Below, piece after piece: positions 52,255 to 61,214 of a stretch of 64,000 nt of DNA. A program made the translations under genes and the position numbers. The stretch is from CAJGDV01 sp036667875 (GTDB lineage: Bacteria > Bacillota_I > Bacilli_A > RF39 > UBA660). The notes beneath the pieces are model-generated. The model was not told the DNA's origin and did not search any database. It saw nothing but the letters and a program-made list of their open reading frames with translations. The stretch covers positions 14,284-78,283 of the forward strand of contig JAVWTD010000001.1 in assembly GCA_036667875.1 (NCBI GenBank). Direction: 5' to 3'. Within the stretch, counting starts at the first letter, position 1. Each line of letters opens with the position of its first letter.

Positions 52255-52851
52255 TTAATCTTCTTTAAATCTTATAACAACATAACGTTCAGGGTTTTCA
52301 CCAAAACTTTCTGTTTCTAAATTTTTATATTCACTTATAATTGTATGAACTAATCTTCTCTCATAAGAATTCATTGGATCAAGTTTAGCTTCAATTTTTG
52401 ATTCTGAAACTTCTTTTGCTATTTTTTTAATTTCTGATTCTAATCTTTTTTGCTTTTTTTCTTTGTAGTTAGCAACATCAACATTTATTCTAATATTAAA
52501 ATTAGTAAGATTAGAAATTATTTGATGAATAAGTAATTGAATAGAATTTAGTGTTCTTCCATCTTTTCCTATTATCAATGAATTATCTTCTGAATCAAGT
52601 ACTACATTATAACATTCATTTTTATATATCATTTCTGATTTAATATCAATTTTTAAAGATTTACCAAGGTTTAGAATAAACTCTTTTATAAATTCTTTTA
52701 TATCATCTTGTTTAATATATTTTAATTCATATTTTTTACTTTTAAATAATTTACCAGGTATTTCATTTACAATATAATGAATTTCATTGCAATCAACTTC
52801 GTTTAATAAAACTTTTTCATCTTTTCCTTCAATTTTAAATACTTCTATCAT
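52255..52851 (-). CDS. jag: RNA-binding protein Jag/KhpB (KH and R3H domains)
   Basis: The 198-aa protein has a short Jag N-domain, a KH domain with GKDGRTLNSIQLLIHQI, and a C-terminal R3H domain (YERRLVHTIISEYKNLETESFG, then RYVVIRF). KhpB binds RNA with KhpA and affects cell division in streptococci. It overlaps yidC by 4 bp, the conserved spoIIIJ-jag pair. Confidence 0.95.
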   Translation of the reverse strand: MIEVFKIEGKDEKVLLNEVDCNEIHYIVNEIPGKLFKSKKYELKYIKQDDIKEFIKEFILNLGKSLKIDIKSEMIYKNECYNVVLDSEDNSLIIGKDGRTLNSIQLLIHQIISNLTNFNIRINVDVANYKEKKQKRLESEIKKIAKEVSESKIEAKLDPMNSYERRLVHTIISEYKNLETESFGENPERYVVIRFKED

Positions 52852-53771
52852 TTTTCAATTCCTCTTTTAACATATAAATTTTGTACAATTGTAAATGTTG
52901 AATTTGTAATCCAATATAATGATATTGCTGATGAAACAGTAAATGAAGCTGTTCCTATCATTACTAGAGTTATATTTCTCATCATTTTCATTTGTGATTC
53001 TTGTTCAGCAGACATAGCTGCTCCTGAATTCAATTTAAATGAGTAAAATGTAACTAAGAAAACTAATAATGCTAGTATTAAATAATAATAATTACCGTTA
53101 CCTATTGAAACAAGAGGACTTGTACCTAATTCAAAAGGTCCGAATTTTCCTTCAAAAACAGCTGGTAATCTATAAAGTGCTTCGTAGAAAGCCATAAATA
53201 AAGGCAATTGAATGAATGAAAATAAACATCCAGACATTGGATTAATATTATATTTTTTATAAAGCATAAGCATTTCTTGACTTTTTTGCATCATACTATC
53301 TTGATCAGTTTTATTTACATATTTTTTTTCTAATCTATCTAACTCAGGCTTTACTTTTTTTAAATTTTCTGACTGTAGTGCTGCTTGTTTAGTAAAAGGA
53401 ACCATTAAAGATCTTATTAATATAGTTACAATTATTATTGCAACACCACTATTTTTAACTATTTTACTAACTTGAAGTATAAACCAAGCAAGAGGTTTAA
53501 CAAAAATAGATGTCCAAATTCCTTCATATCCACCACTTGTTATCTTAAATGATGTACATTTAGGAAGATTAGATATATCTTTTTTTTGTCCTTTATAAAC
53601 ATCTAAAGTCGATTTAGCCTCAGGTTGACATAAAATATTATCAACTAAGTTTTGACCAGTTATTTCGTCTTTTACAATTTTATTATTTTTATCCTTAACA
53701 TAGTTTGTACATCCTGTTAAAATAAAACAACTAATTATTAAAGTCAAAAATAAAACAGATTTTTTCTTCAT
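52848..53771 (-). CDS. yidC: Membrane protein insertase YidC (SpoIIIJ type, lipoprotein)
   Basis: The 307-aa protein begins with a lipoprotein signal (FLTLIISCFILTGC, lipobox LTGC) and has the five-helix YidC core. This includes GVAIIIVTILIRSLMVPFTKQAA with the conserved substrate-groove Arg, and YNINPMSGCLFSFIQLPLFMAFYEAL. It inserts and folds membrane proteins. It follows rnpA with a 4-bp gap. Confidence 0.96.
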   Translation of the reverse strand: MKKKSVLFLTLIISCFILTGCTNYVKDKNNKIVKDEITGQNLVDNILCQPEAKSTLDVYKGQKKDISNLPKCTSFKITSGGYEGIWTSIFVKPLAWFILQVSKIVKNSGVAIIIVTILIRSLMVPFTKQAALQSENLKKVKPELDRLEKKYVNKTDQDSMMQKSQEMLMLYKKYNINPMSGCLFSFIQLPLFMAFYEALYRLPAVFEGKFGPFELGTSPLVSIGNGNYYYLILALLVFLVTFYSFKLNSGAAMSAEQESQMKMMRNITLVMIGTASFTVSSAISLYWITNSTFTIVQNLYVKRGIEK

Positions 53772-53775
53772 TAAA

Positions 53776-54108
53776 CTACTCCTCTACAATTTTTAAATCT
53801 CTTAGAGATTTAACTAAAGCATTTTCCATTTCATTATAATCTATATTTAAAATGCTTCCTTTTAATATTATAATACAATTAAAACCTTTTTGGTAGTTAT
53901 TTTTATCAATAATTGATCTAACTCTTCTTTTATACTTGTTTCTAGTAACTGCATTACCAATTTTTTTACCAACAGAAATACCAAAATGATAAATTTCATC
54001 ATTGCTTTTTTCTATGTATATAACAAAATATTTGCTTTTAAAAGGTTTAAAACTTGAAATAATACGATTAAAATCTCTATTATTTTTTAAAACATTACAT
54101 TTTTTCAT
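53776..54108 (-). CDS. rnpA: Ribonuclease P protein component
   Basis: The 110-aa basic protein has the RnpA pattern: VLKNNRDFNRIISSFK, YFVIYIEKSN, and GISVGKKIGNAVTRNKYKRRVRSII with the RNR-type motif. It binds RNase P RNA to mature tRNA 5' ends. It follows rpmH across an attenuator-like hairpin. Confidence 0.96.
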   Translation of the reverse strand: MKKCNVLKNNRDFNRIISSFKPFKSKYFVIYIEKSNDEIYHFGISVGKKIGNAVTRNKYKRRVRSIIDKNNYQKGFNCIIILKGSILNIDYNEMENALVKSLRDLKIVEE

Positions 54109-54129
54109 ATATAATCATTCTCCTTAATT

Positions 54130-54151
54130 AAAAAACCACTTTTCAGTGGAA
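54130..54151 (-). terminator. Attenuator-like terminator between rpmH and rnpA
   Basis: CCACT and AGTGG pair across TTTC/GAAA, followed by six T on the minus strand. It would reduce rnpA relative to rpmH, as expected from their different protein demands. Confidence 0.75.
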
Positions 54152-54154
54152 TTA

Positions 54155-54277
54155 TTAATGAGTTAAAACTTTACGTCCTTTTCTTCTTCTTCTTTTAACG
54201 ATTGAAGATTTAACACGAGCTAAGAAACCTATTTTTTTACTTCTTCTTCTAGTATTTGGTTGAAATGTTCTTTTCAT
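54155..54277 (-). CDS. rpmH: 50S ribosomal protein L34 (short, 40 aa)
   Basis: The frame MKRTFQPNTRRRSKKIGFLARV to RRRRKGRKVLTH encodes 40 residues, where most bacteria have 44. The first 20 and last 12 residues match L34 well, and a few residues are missing between ARV and RRRRKGR. AGGAGGTG precedes the ATG. It is the first gene leftward from the origin, as usual. Confidence 0.96.
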   Translation of the reverse strand: MKRTFQPNTRRRSKKIGFLARVKSSIVKRRRRKGRKVLTH

Positions 54278-54289
54278 TTTTTACACCTC

Positions 54290-54761
54290 CTGAACTTAAA
54301 TTTCGGTTGCTTTATACATTATATATTCAAAAGCTTGTTTTGTCAATAAATTTATATGGATTGTGGAAAAAAAATATGATTAGTATGTGATAATGTCTTA
54401 AGTGGTGGTACTGGCTAATTATATGGATTGTGGAAAAAACCTATGAAATTTACTTTTGCACAGTAAAAAAAATATTAATGTGGAAAATTGTTGTTGTATT
54501 AATTAATTATAATGATGCAATCCACATTTTCTGTGGAAAACTTAATTATGCACTTGTGTATAACCATTTATCAACATTTTTGTGGATTACTTTATAGTAT
54601 CCATTGTTTTTAAAGTCTTTTTTTTCCACAATTTTATTTTTTCGTAATAATATAATATTTCCCAATGTTTTCTTTATAATATAAGTGCTTTTTTTTACAA
54701 ATGATATTGTAATTTTAAAGAAAATAATCTAAAATGGGATTAGACGAAGTGAGGTGATGAA
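54290..54761. other. oriC: Chromosomal origin (oriC), left/upstream part
   Basis: The gap between divergent rpmH and dnaA contains five exact TGTGGAAAA or TTTTCCACA boxes (54362, 54429, 54479, 54532 forward; 54622 reverse). Near matches include TGTGTATAA (54555), TTATCAACA (54568) and TGTGGATTA (54581). A very AT-rich stretch follows the last box (54630-54660) and could be the unwinding element. Strand bias of genes switches here. The box in this genome favours TTTTCCACA over the classic TTATCCACA. Confidence 0.92.
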
Positions 54762-56117
54762 ATGGGACTTGATTATAATTCGATATGGAATAAGTTTTTA
54801 GAAAAAATAAAAACAGAAATTGAACCCATTAATTACGAAACTTGGTTTGAGGATACTAAACTAATTGAGATTAAAGAAGGTATAGCTAAAATACAAGTAA
54901 ATATGCCTCTTGCTAAAAAGCACATAAAAGAAATATATAATAATAAAGTTACTTATATATTTAATAACATAACAGAGTCTAATTTTACAATAGAATACTT
55001 CACAGAAGATGAAATAGAAACGAATATAATTATAGATGTGGACAAAATAGGAATTCCAAAAGATAATAATTTTGAATCTAATCTTGACCCAAACTATACA
55101 TTTGATACATTTTTACTTGGTAAATCAAATAAATTTGCTAAAATGAATGCAGTTGCAATAGCGGAAAGACCTGGGCAGATATATAATCCTTTATTTATAT
55201 ATGGACCAAGCGGGGTAGGAAAAACTCATCTGATGCACTCAATAGGCAATTATATTGTTAAAAATTCAAATAAAAAAGTACTCTATGTAACAAGCGAAAA
55301 ATTTGTTGATGACTTTGTTAAGATTTTTATAGCAAAGAAAGAAAAAGAAAACTACAAATCAACAGATGAATTTAAAGAAAAATACAGAAACATTGATGTT
55401 CTGATTATAGATGATATCCAATATCTTCAAGAAGCCACTAAATCACAACAAGAATTTTTTAATACATTTAATGATTTATACAGTAATAAGAAGCAAATTA
55501 TTCTTTCATCTGATAGATCCCCAAATGATTTAAAAAAATTAGAAGAAAGACTAAGAACAAGATTTAACTGTGGTCTTACTGTTGATATTCTACCACCTGA
55601 TTTTGATTTGCGACTCAACATAATCAATACTATAATAAAATCTGAAAATCTTACTAATTTTCCAGAAGATGTTATTGAATTAATTGCTAGTATATGCACA
55701 ACTGATGTTAGAAATCTTCAAGGTTGCTTTAGAAGAATTTTAGCTTATGCAGCAATAATGAATGGTGCTAATATTACTTATGCTTTAGCACAAGAAGCAC
55801 TTAATGGTTATATAGTTAAAACTATTATAACAAAAAATAAAATTGACCAAGTTCAGCAACTTATTTCCCAGAAATATAACATTTCAGTAGAAGATTTAAA
55901 AAGTAAAAAAAGAAAAGCCTCAATAAGTTATCCTAGACAAATAGCAATGTATATTTGTAGAGAATATCTAGAAGAACCTTTAACAAGAATTGGAAATGAA
56001 TTTGGAGGAAAAGATCATACAACAGTTATGCACTCGGTTGATAAAATTAAAAAAGAAATAAAATTAAACAAAAACCTTAACGATGAACTACAAAAAATTG
56101 TTAATCAAATGAGATAG
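54762..56117 (+). CDS. dnaA: Chromosomal replication initiator DnaA
   Basis: The 451-aa protein has domain I (residues 1 to about 80), a short linker, and the AAA+ domain with Walker A GPSGVGKT (148-155) and Walker B VLIIDDIQ. Domain IV carries the DnaA signature GGKDHTTVMHSVDKIKKE. It binds DnaA boxes at the origin and opens the duplex. GAGGTGA precedes the ATG. It is flanked on both sides by DnaA boxes. Confidence 0.98.
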   Translation: MGLDYNSIWNKFLEKIKTEIEPINYETWFEDTKLIEIKEGIAKIQVNMPLAKKHIKEIYNNKVTYIFNNITESNFTIEYFTEDEIETNIIIDVDKIGIPKDNNFESNLDPNYTFDTFLLGKSNKFAKMNAVAIAERPGQIYNPLFIYGPSGVGKTHLMHSIGNYIVKNSNKKVLYVTSEKFVDDFVKIFIAKKEKENYKSTDEFKEKYRNIDVLIIDDIQYLQEATKSQQEFFNTFNDLYSNKKQIILSSDRSPNDLKKLEERLRTRFNCGLTVDILPPDFDLRLNIINTIIKSENLTNFPEDVIELIASICTTDVRNLQGCFRRILAYAAIMNGANITYALAQEALNGYIVKTIITKNKIDQVQQLISQKYNISVEDLKSKKRKASISYPRQIAMYICREYLEEPLTRIGNEFGGKDHTTVMHSVDKIKKEIKLNKNLNDELQKIVNQMR

Positions 56118-56265
56118 GTGGAAAGAATGTGAATAACACTAAAGTTATACACATTAAAAATGTCTAACAAATATAACAAAAAAAGAGTAAATTCACTAGT
56201 TATCCACCTTTTCCACAGCATTAATAATTAATACTTAATATATATATAATAAAAGGAGAAATAGA
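56118..56265. other. oriC: Second DnaA-box cluster between dnaA and dnaN
   Basis: Boxes are TGTGAATAA (56128), TTATACACA (56145), TTATCCACC (56200) and TTTTCCACA (56209). Together with the cluster before dnaA this is a bipartite origin as in Bacillus. Confidence 0.8.
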
Positions 56266-57387
56266 ATGAAAATAATAATTAAACAAAACATATTAAACGA
56301 TCACTTAAATAACGTAATAAAAGGAATTTCTAATAAAAATATTATTCCTATCTTAAATTGCATTAAACTTAGTCTTACACCTGAAGGATTATATCTTTTA
56401 AGTACAGATAATGAAATTGCTATAAAAAGCTTTATACCAACTAAAAACATTGAAGAAATAATTGAATTAGGAGATATAGTTGTTTCAGGAAGACTTTTCC
56501 ACGAAATTGTTAAAAAATTAAATGGACAAATTATAAATATTGAAGAATTAATTGATTCTAAACTAAGTGTATATACAAATACTTCTTCATTTACATTAAA
56601 TTGCAATGATTATAATGATTTTCCAGAATTAGACTTAAATGAATGTAAGAATCCTATTATAATGAGTAAAAAGAATTTTAAAACTGCTATATATCAAACA
56701 ATATTTGCAACTTCTACACAAGAATCAAGACCTGTTCTAACAGGAATTGACTTTAACTTTTCAAATAACAAGTTAGAATGTACAGCAACAGATTCATATA
56801 GATTAGCAAAAAAAGAAATATTATTAAATAGTACTTTAGATCAAGATTATAACATAGTAATTCCTACTAAAAATCTAAGTGAATTAATTAGAATGTTTAA
56901 TGAAGACGATGATAATTTTGAATTACATATTTTTGAAAACAAAATAATATTTAAGTTTGATTCTACTATTATGTTGTCTAGGATTATAAATGGTACATAT
57001 CCTGATACATCTAAATTAATACCAAATGATTTTTCATTAATTATGAAAGTTAAATTAAGAGAATTTTACAATGCAATTGATAGAGCTTCATTATTAACAA
57101 ATGAAAATGACAAAAATACTATAAGATTTGAAACAAAAAATGGTCAAGCTGTAATATCTTCCAATATTCCTGAAATAGGATATGTTGAAGAAAATATTAA
57201 TATTGAAAAAAACAATTTAGAAGAATTAAAAATTGCATTCAGTTCAAAATATATGCTTGATGCACTAAAATCAATGGACTGTGATGAAATATATTTGAAA
57301 TTCAATGGAGATATTAAACCAATAATAATAAAAAATACAAAAAATGAAGATTTATTACAACTTATTTTACCAATTAGAACATATTAA
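56266..57387 (+). CDS. dnaN: DNA polymerase III beta sliding clamp
   Basis: The 373-aa protein has the three-domain clamp fold. Landmarks are NHLNNVIKGISNKNIIPILN-like start residues, the middle domain TSTQESRPVLTGIDF with ATDSYRLAKK, and the C-terminal IIKNTKNEDLLQLILPIRTY. It rings DNA and holds the polymerase. AAAGGAGAAAT precedes the ATG. It follows dnaA across the second box cluster. Confidence 0.98.
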   Translation: MKIIIKQNILNDHLNNVIKGISNKNIIPILNCIKLSLTPEGLYLLSTDNEIAIKSFIPTKNIEEIIELGDIVVSGRLFHEIVKKLNGQIINIEELIDSKLSVYTNTSSFTLNCNDYNDFPELDLNECKNPIIMSKKNFKTAIYQTIFATSTQESRPVLTGIDFNFSNNKLECTATDSYRLAKKEILLNSTLDQDYNIVIPTKNLSELIRMFNEDDDNFELHIFENKIIFKFDSTIMLSRIINGTYPDTSKLIPNDFSLIMKVKLREFYNAIDRASLLTNENDKNTIRFETKNGQAVISSNIPEIGYVEENINIEKNNLEELKIAFSSKYMLDALKSMDCDEIYLKFNGDIKPIIIKNTKNEDLLQLILPIRTY

Positions 57388-57393
57388 TTTTGA

Positions 57394-57455
57394 AAAAAGC
57401 AATAAAACTTTACATAATTTTACACAAAAACAAAATTTTATTGTTTTTTTTTATA
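57394..57455 (+). terminator. Candidate terminator after dnaN
   Basis: CAATAAAA and ATTTTATTG can pair across a long AT-rich loop and are followed by eight T. The loop length makes it less certain. Confidence 0.45.
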
Positions 57456-57536
57456 CTTTTTCAACTTTTTTTAGTTTTTCGACATATTTCGACAAAATAA
57501 TTTGGAAGTCCTATGTATAATACATCCTCATTGAGC

Positions 57537-57560
57537 CCACACCCCAGTGTGCTTAATTAG
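57537..57560 (+). promoter_or_regulatory. Leader hairpin before comK
   Basis: CACAC and GTGTG pair across CCCA a short distance upstream of the comK ribosome-binding site, the only GC-rich stem in the leader. It could modulate translation. A TATAAT -10-like sequence lies near 57515. Confidence 0.4.
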
Positions 57561-57573
57561 AAAGGAGATAAAT

Positions 57574-58047
57574 ATGAAATATAAAGATGTGGATTATGAA
57601 ATTAATATGTCTACTTTGTTATTAGAAGGAATAGATAGTAAAAGTTGCATTATTTATGAGGATGACAAGCAGAGATTAATTGAAAGCAACATAGGAACTG
57701 TAATAAATAATTGTTGTAGAAATTTTGGTTCTACTATGGATGGAAGAATAAAAGGTTGTTCTAGTTTGACGGGTATAAGATATAAATGCCCAATAGTTGT
57801 ATCAGAAAGACAAAAAATTGTTATGTTTCCTACACTCTCTTATGCAGATAAGACTACATCATGGATAGCATTAGAAAATGTATTACGTATTGAACCTTGT
57901 GAAAATAAAAGTAAAATTATATTTAAAAACGGTAAAAAAATTATTTTAGACATCTCTCCATTTACTATTAATAATCAATATACTAAAGCTTTAAAGGTTT
58001 ATCATGCTATGTTTTCAAAAAGTGATTTAGAAAAAGGTATATTTTAA
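57574..58047 (+). CDS. comK: Competence transcription factor ComK
   Basis: The start is ATG 57574-57576, after AAAGGAGAT; an upstream in-frame start lies in the leader hairpin. The 157-aa protein shows the ComK pattern: NNCCRNFGSTMDGRIKGCSSLTGIRYKCPIVV, then IVMFPTLS, TTSWIALENVLRIE and IIFKNGKKIILDISPFTINNQYTKAL. ComK activates DNA-uptake genes by binding paired AT-boxes. It occupies the dnaN-recF gap, where many Bacilli carry the S4 gene yaaA. It is somewhat shorter than the Bacillus protein (about 190 residues). Confidence 0.88.
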   Translation: MKYKDVDYEINMSTLLLEGIDSKSCIIYEDDKQRLIESNIGTVINNCCRNFGSTMDGRIKGCSSLTGIRYKCPIVVSERQKIVMFPTLSYADKTTSWIALENVLRIEPCENKSKIIFKNGKKIILDISPFTINNQYTKALKVYHAMFSKSDLEKGIF

Positions 58048-58143
58048 TATCTTTTTTCTTTTTTTTCATCAAATTTTATGATATACTTTATATGTGTATA
58101 GGTGTATATGAAACACACAATTTTTAAATATAGGGGCTTTTTA

Positions 58144-58173
58144 ATGGAAATGAGGCGATATTGGTGGTTTTGA
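58144..58173 (+). CDS. Possible 9-codon leader ORF overlapping the recF start
   Basis: ATG at 58144, eight bases after AGGGG, starts MEMRRYWWF and stops at TGA 58171-58173. This stop overlaps an in-frame recF TTG (58170-58172) as TTGA. It may couple translation into recF, whose start is not ATG. The support is positional only. Confidence 0.3.
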   Translation: MEMRRYWWF

Positions 58174-59270
58174 ACAACCTCAAAGTTTCTAATTTTAGGA
58201 ACTATGATAATCTTAGTATAAATTTTATAGATAAAATAAATATTATAGTGGGAAACAATGCAATAGGTAAGACCAACATCATAGAAGCTATCTACACATT
58301 AGCTTTAACAAAAAGTTTTAGACCAGTATCAGACAGCATTCTAATTAAAACTAATTGTTTGGGTTTTTCTATTTCAGGAAAGACTGATAAAAAGAATTTT
58401 AGTGATGAATTAAAAATAGAATACAATGGTAAAATCAAAAAAAATTATGTTAATGGTAAAAACACTAAAATGATTGATTATATTTATAATTTAAATGCTA
58501 TTGTATTTACACCAGATGATATTGAACTCATAAAAGGTGCCCCAAATATAAGAAGAAGATATTTAAATACTGAAATTTCACAAATAGTCCCTAATTATAT
58601 TAAAGTTTTATCAGATTATAATACACTTTTAAAAATAAGAAATGATTATATTAAAAAAATTAAAAATCATGAAATTATTGATAATAATTATTTAATAATT
58701 TTAGAAAAATATTTGATAGATAAAGCCGTATATATATATAAAGTAAGGGATAAAATATTAAAAAAAATAACACTTTTATCATCTACTATTTATGAAAAAA
58801 CAATGGAAAAAGATGGTTTTTCAATAAACTATAAGACTAGTCCACACATTTCTGAATTTAAAGATGATGTTATTAAAAAAGAATTAGAGAATGCTTTTAA
58901 AAATTTTAAAAAAGAAGAGTTATCTTATGGAACTACCTTATTCGGACCTCATAAAGATGATTTTGAATTTTTATTAAAAGATCAAAATCTAAAATTAACT
59001 GGTTCTCAAAGCCAGCAAAAACTAGCAGTATTAGTTTTTAAATTGGCAGAAATAGAACTTTTCTTTAAACAAAAAAAAGAGTATCCTTTACTACTTTTAG
59101 ATGATATTTTTAGTGAACTTGATGAAAAAAGAAAAAATAATATTCTTTTATATTTAAAAAAAGACATTCAAACATTTATTACAACTACTGATATCAACGA
59201 TATAAATGATGAAATAAAACAAAATGCAAATATTATTAATTTAGGCGTTGATGGAATAATAGAAAATTAG
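58161..59270 (+). CDS. recF: DNA replication and repair protein RecF
   Basis: The 369-aa SMC-like ATPase has LNNLKVSNFRNYDNL, Walker A GNNAIGKTNIIEAIY, signature LTGSQSQQKLAVL and Walker B LLLLDDIFSELDEKR. It helps load RecA at gaps. No ATG is available: TTG 58161, GTG 58164 and TTG 58170 are in frame, with GAGGCG about 58152-58157 and GGTGG at 58163. The exact start is unresolved. It lies between comK and gyrB. Confidence 0.96.
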   Translation: MVVLNNLKVSNFRNYDNLSINFIDKINIIVGNNAIGKTNIIEAIYTLALTKSFRPVSDSILIKTNCLGFSISGKTDKKNFSDELKIEYNGKIKKNYVNGKNTKMIDYIYNLNAIVFTPDDIELIKGAPNIRRRYLNTEISQIVPNYIKVLSDYNTLLKIRNDYIKKIKNHEIIDNNYLIILEKYLIDKAVYIYKVRDKILKKITLLSSTIYEKTMEKDGFSINYKTSPHISEFKDDVIKKELENAFKNFKKEELSYGTTLFGPHKDDFEFLLKDQNLKLTGSQSQQKLAVLVFKLAEIELFFKQKKEYPLLLLDDIFSELDEKRKNNILLYLKKDIQTFITTTDINDINDEIKQNANIINLGVDGIIEN

Positions 59271-59279
59271 AGGTGAAAC

Positions 59280-61205
59280 ATGGAAAAAAATTTAGAACAT
59301 TATGATGCTTCCGATATACAAGTTCTTGAAGGATTAGAAGCTGTAAGAAAGAGACCAGGTATGTATATTGGTACAACTAGCGGAAAAGGTCTTCATCATC
59401 TAGTCTGGGAAATAGTTGATAACGCTATAGATGAAGCACTTGCTGGATATTGTACAGACATAGAAATCATAATAAATAAAGACAACTCTGTTACAGTAAA
59501 AGATAATGGTCGAGGAATTCCAACAGGAGTACATTCAAAAACAGGTTTATCAACAGTTGAAACAGTTTATACTGTACTACATGCAGGAGGAAAATTCGGC
59601 GGTGGCGGATACAAAGTATCTGGAGGACTACATGGAGTAGGAGCTTCTGTTGTAAATGCCTTGAGTGCATGGGTAGAAGTAAAAGTATATCAATTAGGAA
59701 AGATTCATTCAATAAGATTTGAAAATGGAGGACATACAGCTATTCCTTTAAGAGTAATTGATGAATGTCCTTTAGAAAGAACAGGGACAACTGTAACATT
59801 TAAACCAGATCCATCGATATTTACAGAAACAATAGAATTTGAATTTGATGTCTTAAAAGTTAGAGTTAGAGAGTTAGCCTTTTTAAATAAAGGACTAAAA
59901 CTAATTTTAATAGATGACAGAGAAATTGAATCTAAGAAAGAATCCTTTATGTATCAAGGTGGAATTAGTGCATATGTTGAAATGTTAAATAAAAATAAAA
60001 CTCCAATTCATGAAAAAATTATTCATTTAGAAGGAGAAGTTAATGATATTGCTATGGAAATAGCTTTACAATATAACTCAGGATATACTTCAAATGTATA
60101 TTCATTCACTAACAATATAAACACATACGAAGGTGGGACACATGAAGATGGTGTTAAGAGAGCTCTTACTAGAATTATAAATAATTACGGTAGAAATAAT
60201 AAAACCTTAAAAGATAATGATGAATCTCTAACTGGAGACGATGTAAGAGAAGGTTTAACAATGATTATTTCTTGTAAACATCCCAATCCACAGTTTGAAG
60301 GACAAACTAAAACAAAACTTGGAAATAGTGAAGTAAGAAAAATTTCTGATGATGTTTTTACTGAAGGTTTTGAAAGATTTCTTTTAGAAAACCCAGATGA
60401 AGCTAAACTCATAATGGAAAAAGCTTTAACGGCAGCTAGAGCAAGAGTTGCGGCTAAAAGGGCACGTGAACTAACAAGAAGAAAAGGTGGTCTTGAAATA
60501 ACTAGTCAATGGGGAAAACTTACAGATTGTTCAAGTAAAGATGCAACTGTTTCAGAAATCTTTATAGTAGAAGGGGATTCAGCAGGAGGCCAAGCTAAAC
60601 AAGGAAGAGATGCTAAAACACAAGCTGTTTTACCTTTAAGAGGTAAAATACTAAATGTTGAAAAAGCTCGTTTAGATAGAATATTAGGAAATGATGAAAT
60701 AAGAAGTATGATTACTGCATTTGGCACAGGAGTGGGTGATGAGTTTAATTTATCAAAACTACGTTATCATAAAATAATAATTATGACGGATGCAGATGTT
60801 GATGGATCACATATAAGAACTTTATTGTTAACATTATTTTATAGATTTTTTAAACCTATTATTGAAAATGGATATGTTTATGTGGCACAACCTCCATTAT
60901 ATAAAATTACTCATGGAAAAACATTTAAATTTGTTTTAACGGATGAAGAAAAAGATGAATACTTAGCATCGTTACCTCCAACTACAAAAGCAGTTATAAA
61001 TCGAAACAAGGGTTTAGGAGAAATGGACGAAGCAGAACTATGTGATACAACTATGAATATAGAACATAGAACATTGAGAAAAATAACAATAGATGAAGCA
61101 ATTTTAGCGGACAAAGTTTTTGAAACTCTTATGGGTGAAGAAGTAGAACCAAGAAGAGAATTCATTGAAACTAACGCAGTTTATGTAGAAAATTTAGATA
61201 TATAG
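59280..61205 (+). CDS. gyrB: DNA gyrase subunit B
   Basis: The 641-aa ATPase subunit has the GHKL motifs EIVDNAIDEALAGY, DNGRGIP and GGLHGVGASVVNALS. The TOPRIM residues are EGDSAGG and DADVDGSHIRTL. The C-terminal QPPLYKI and NRNKGLGEMDEAEL follow. With GyrA it introduces negative supercoils. AGAGGTGAAAC precedes the ATG. It is 9 bp before gyrA. Confidence 0.98.
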   Translation: MEKNLEHYDASDIQVLEGLEAVRKRPGMYIGTTSGKGLHHLVWEIVDNAIDEALAGYCTDIEIIINKDNSVTVKDNGRGIPTGVHSKTGLSTVETVYTVLHAGGKFGGGGYKVSGGLHGVGASVVNALSAWVEVKVYQLGKIHSIRFENGGHTAIPLRVIDECPLERTGTTVTFKPDPSIFTETIEFEFDVLKVRVRELAFLNKGLKLILIDDREIESKKESFMYQGGISAYVEMLNKNKTPIHEKIIHLEGEVNDIAMEIALQYNSGYTSNVYSFTNNINTYEGGTHEDGVKRALTRIINNYGRNNKTLKDNDESLTGDDVREGLTMIISCKHPNPQFEGQTKTKLGNSEVRKISDDVFTEGFERFLLENPDEAKLIMEKALTAARARVAAKRARELTRRKGGLEITSQWGKLTDCSSKDATVSEIFIVEGDSAGGQAKQGRDAKTQAVLPLRGKILNVEKARLDRILGNDEIRSMITAFGTGVGDEFNLSKLRYHKIIIMTDADVDGSHIRTLLLTLFYRFFKPIIENGYVYVAQPPLYKITHGKTFKFVLTDEEKDEYLASLPPTTKAVINRNKGLGEMDEAELCDTTMNIEHRTLRKITIDEAILADKVFETLMGEEVEPRREFIETNAVYVENLDI

Positions 61206-61214
61206 GGGGAAAAC

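Noticed and set aside
57547..57573. Upstream in-frame extension of comK (nine codons)
   Set aside because: It lies within the leader hairpin and upstream of the strong AAAGGAGAT site, which fits the ATG at 57574.
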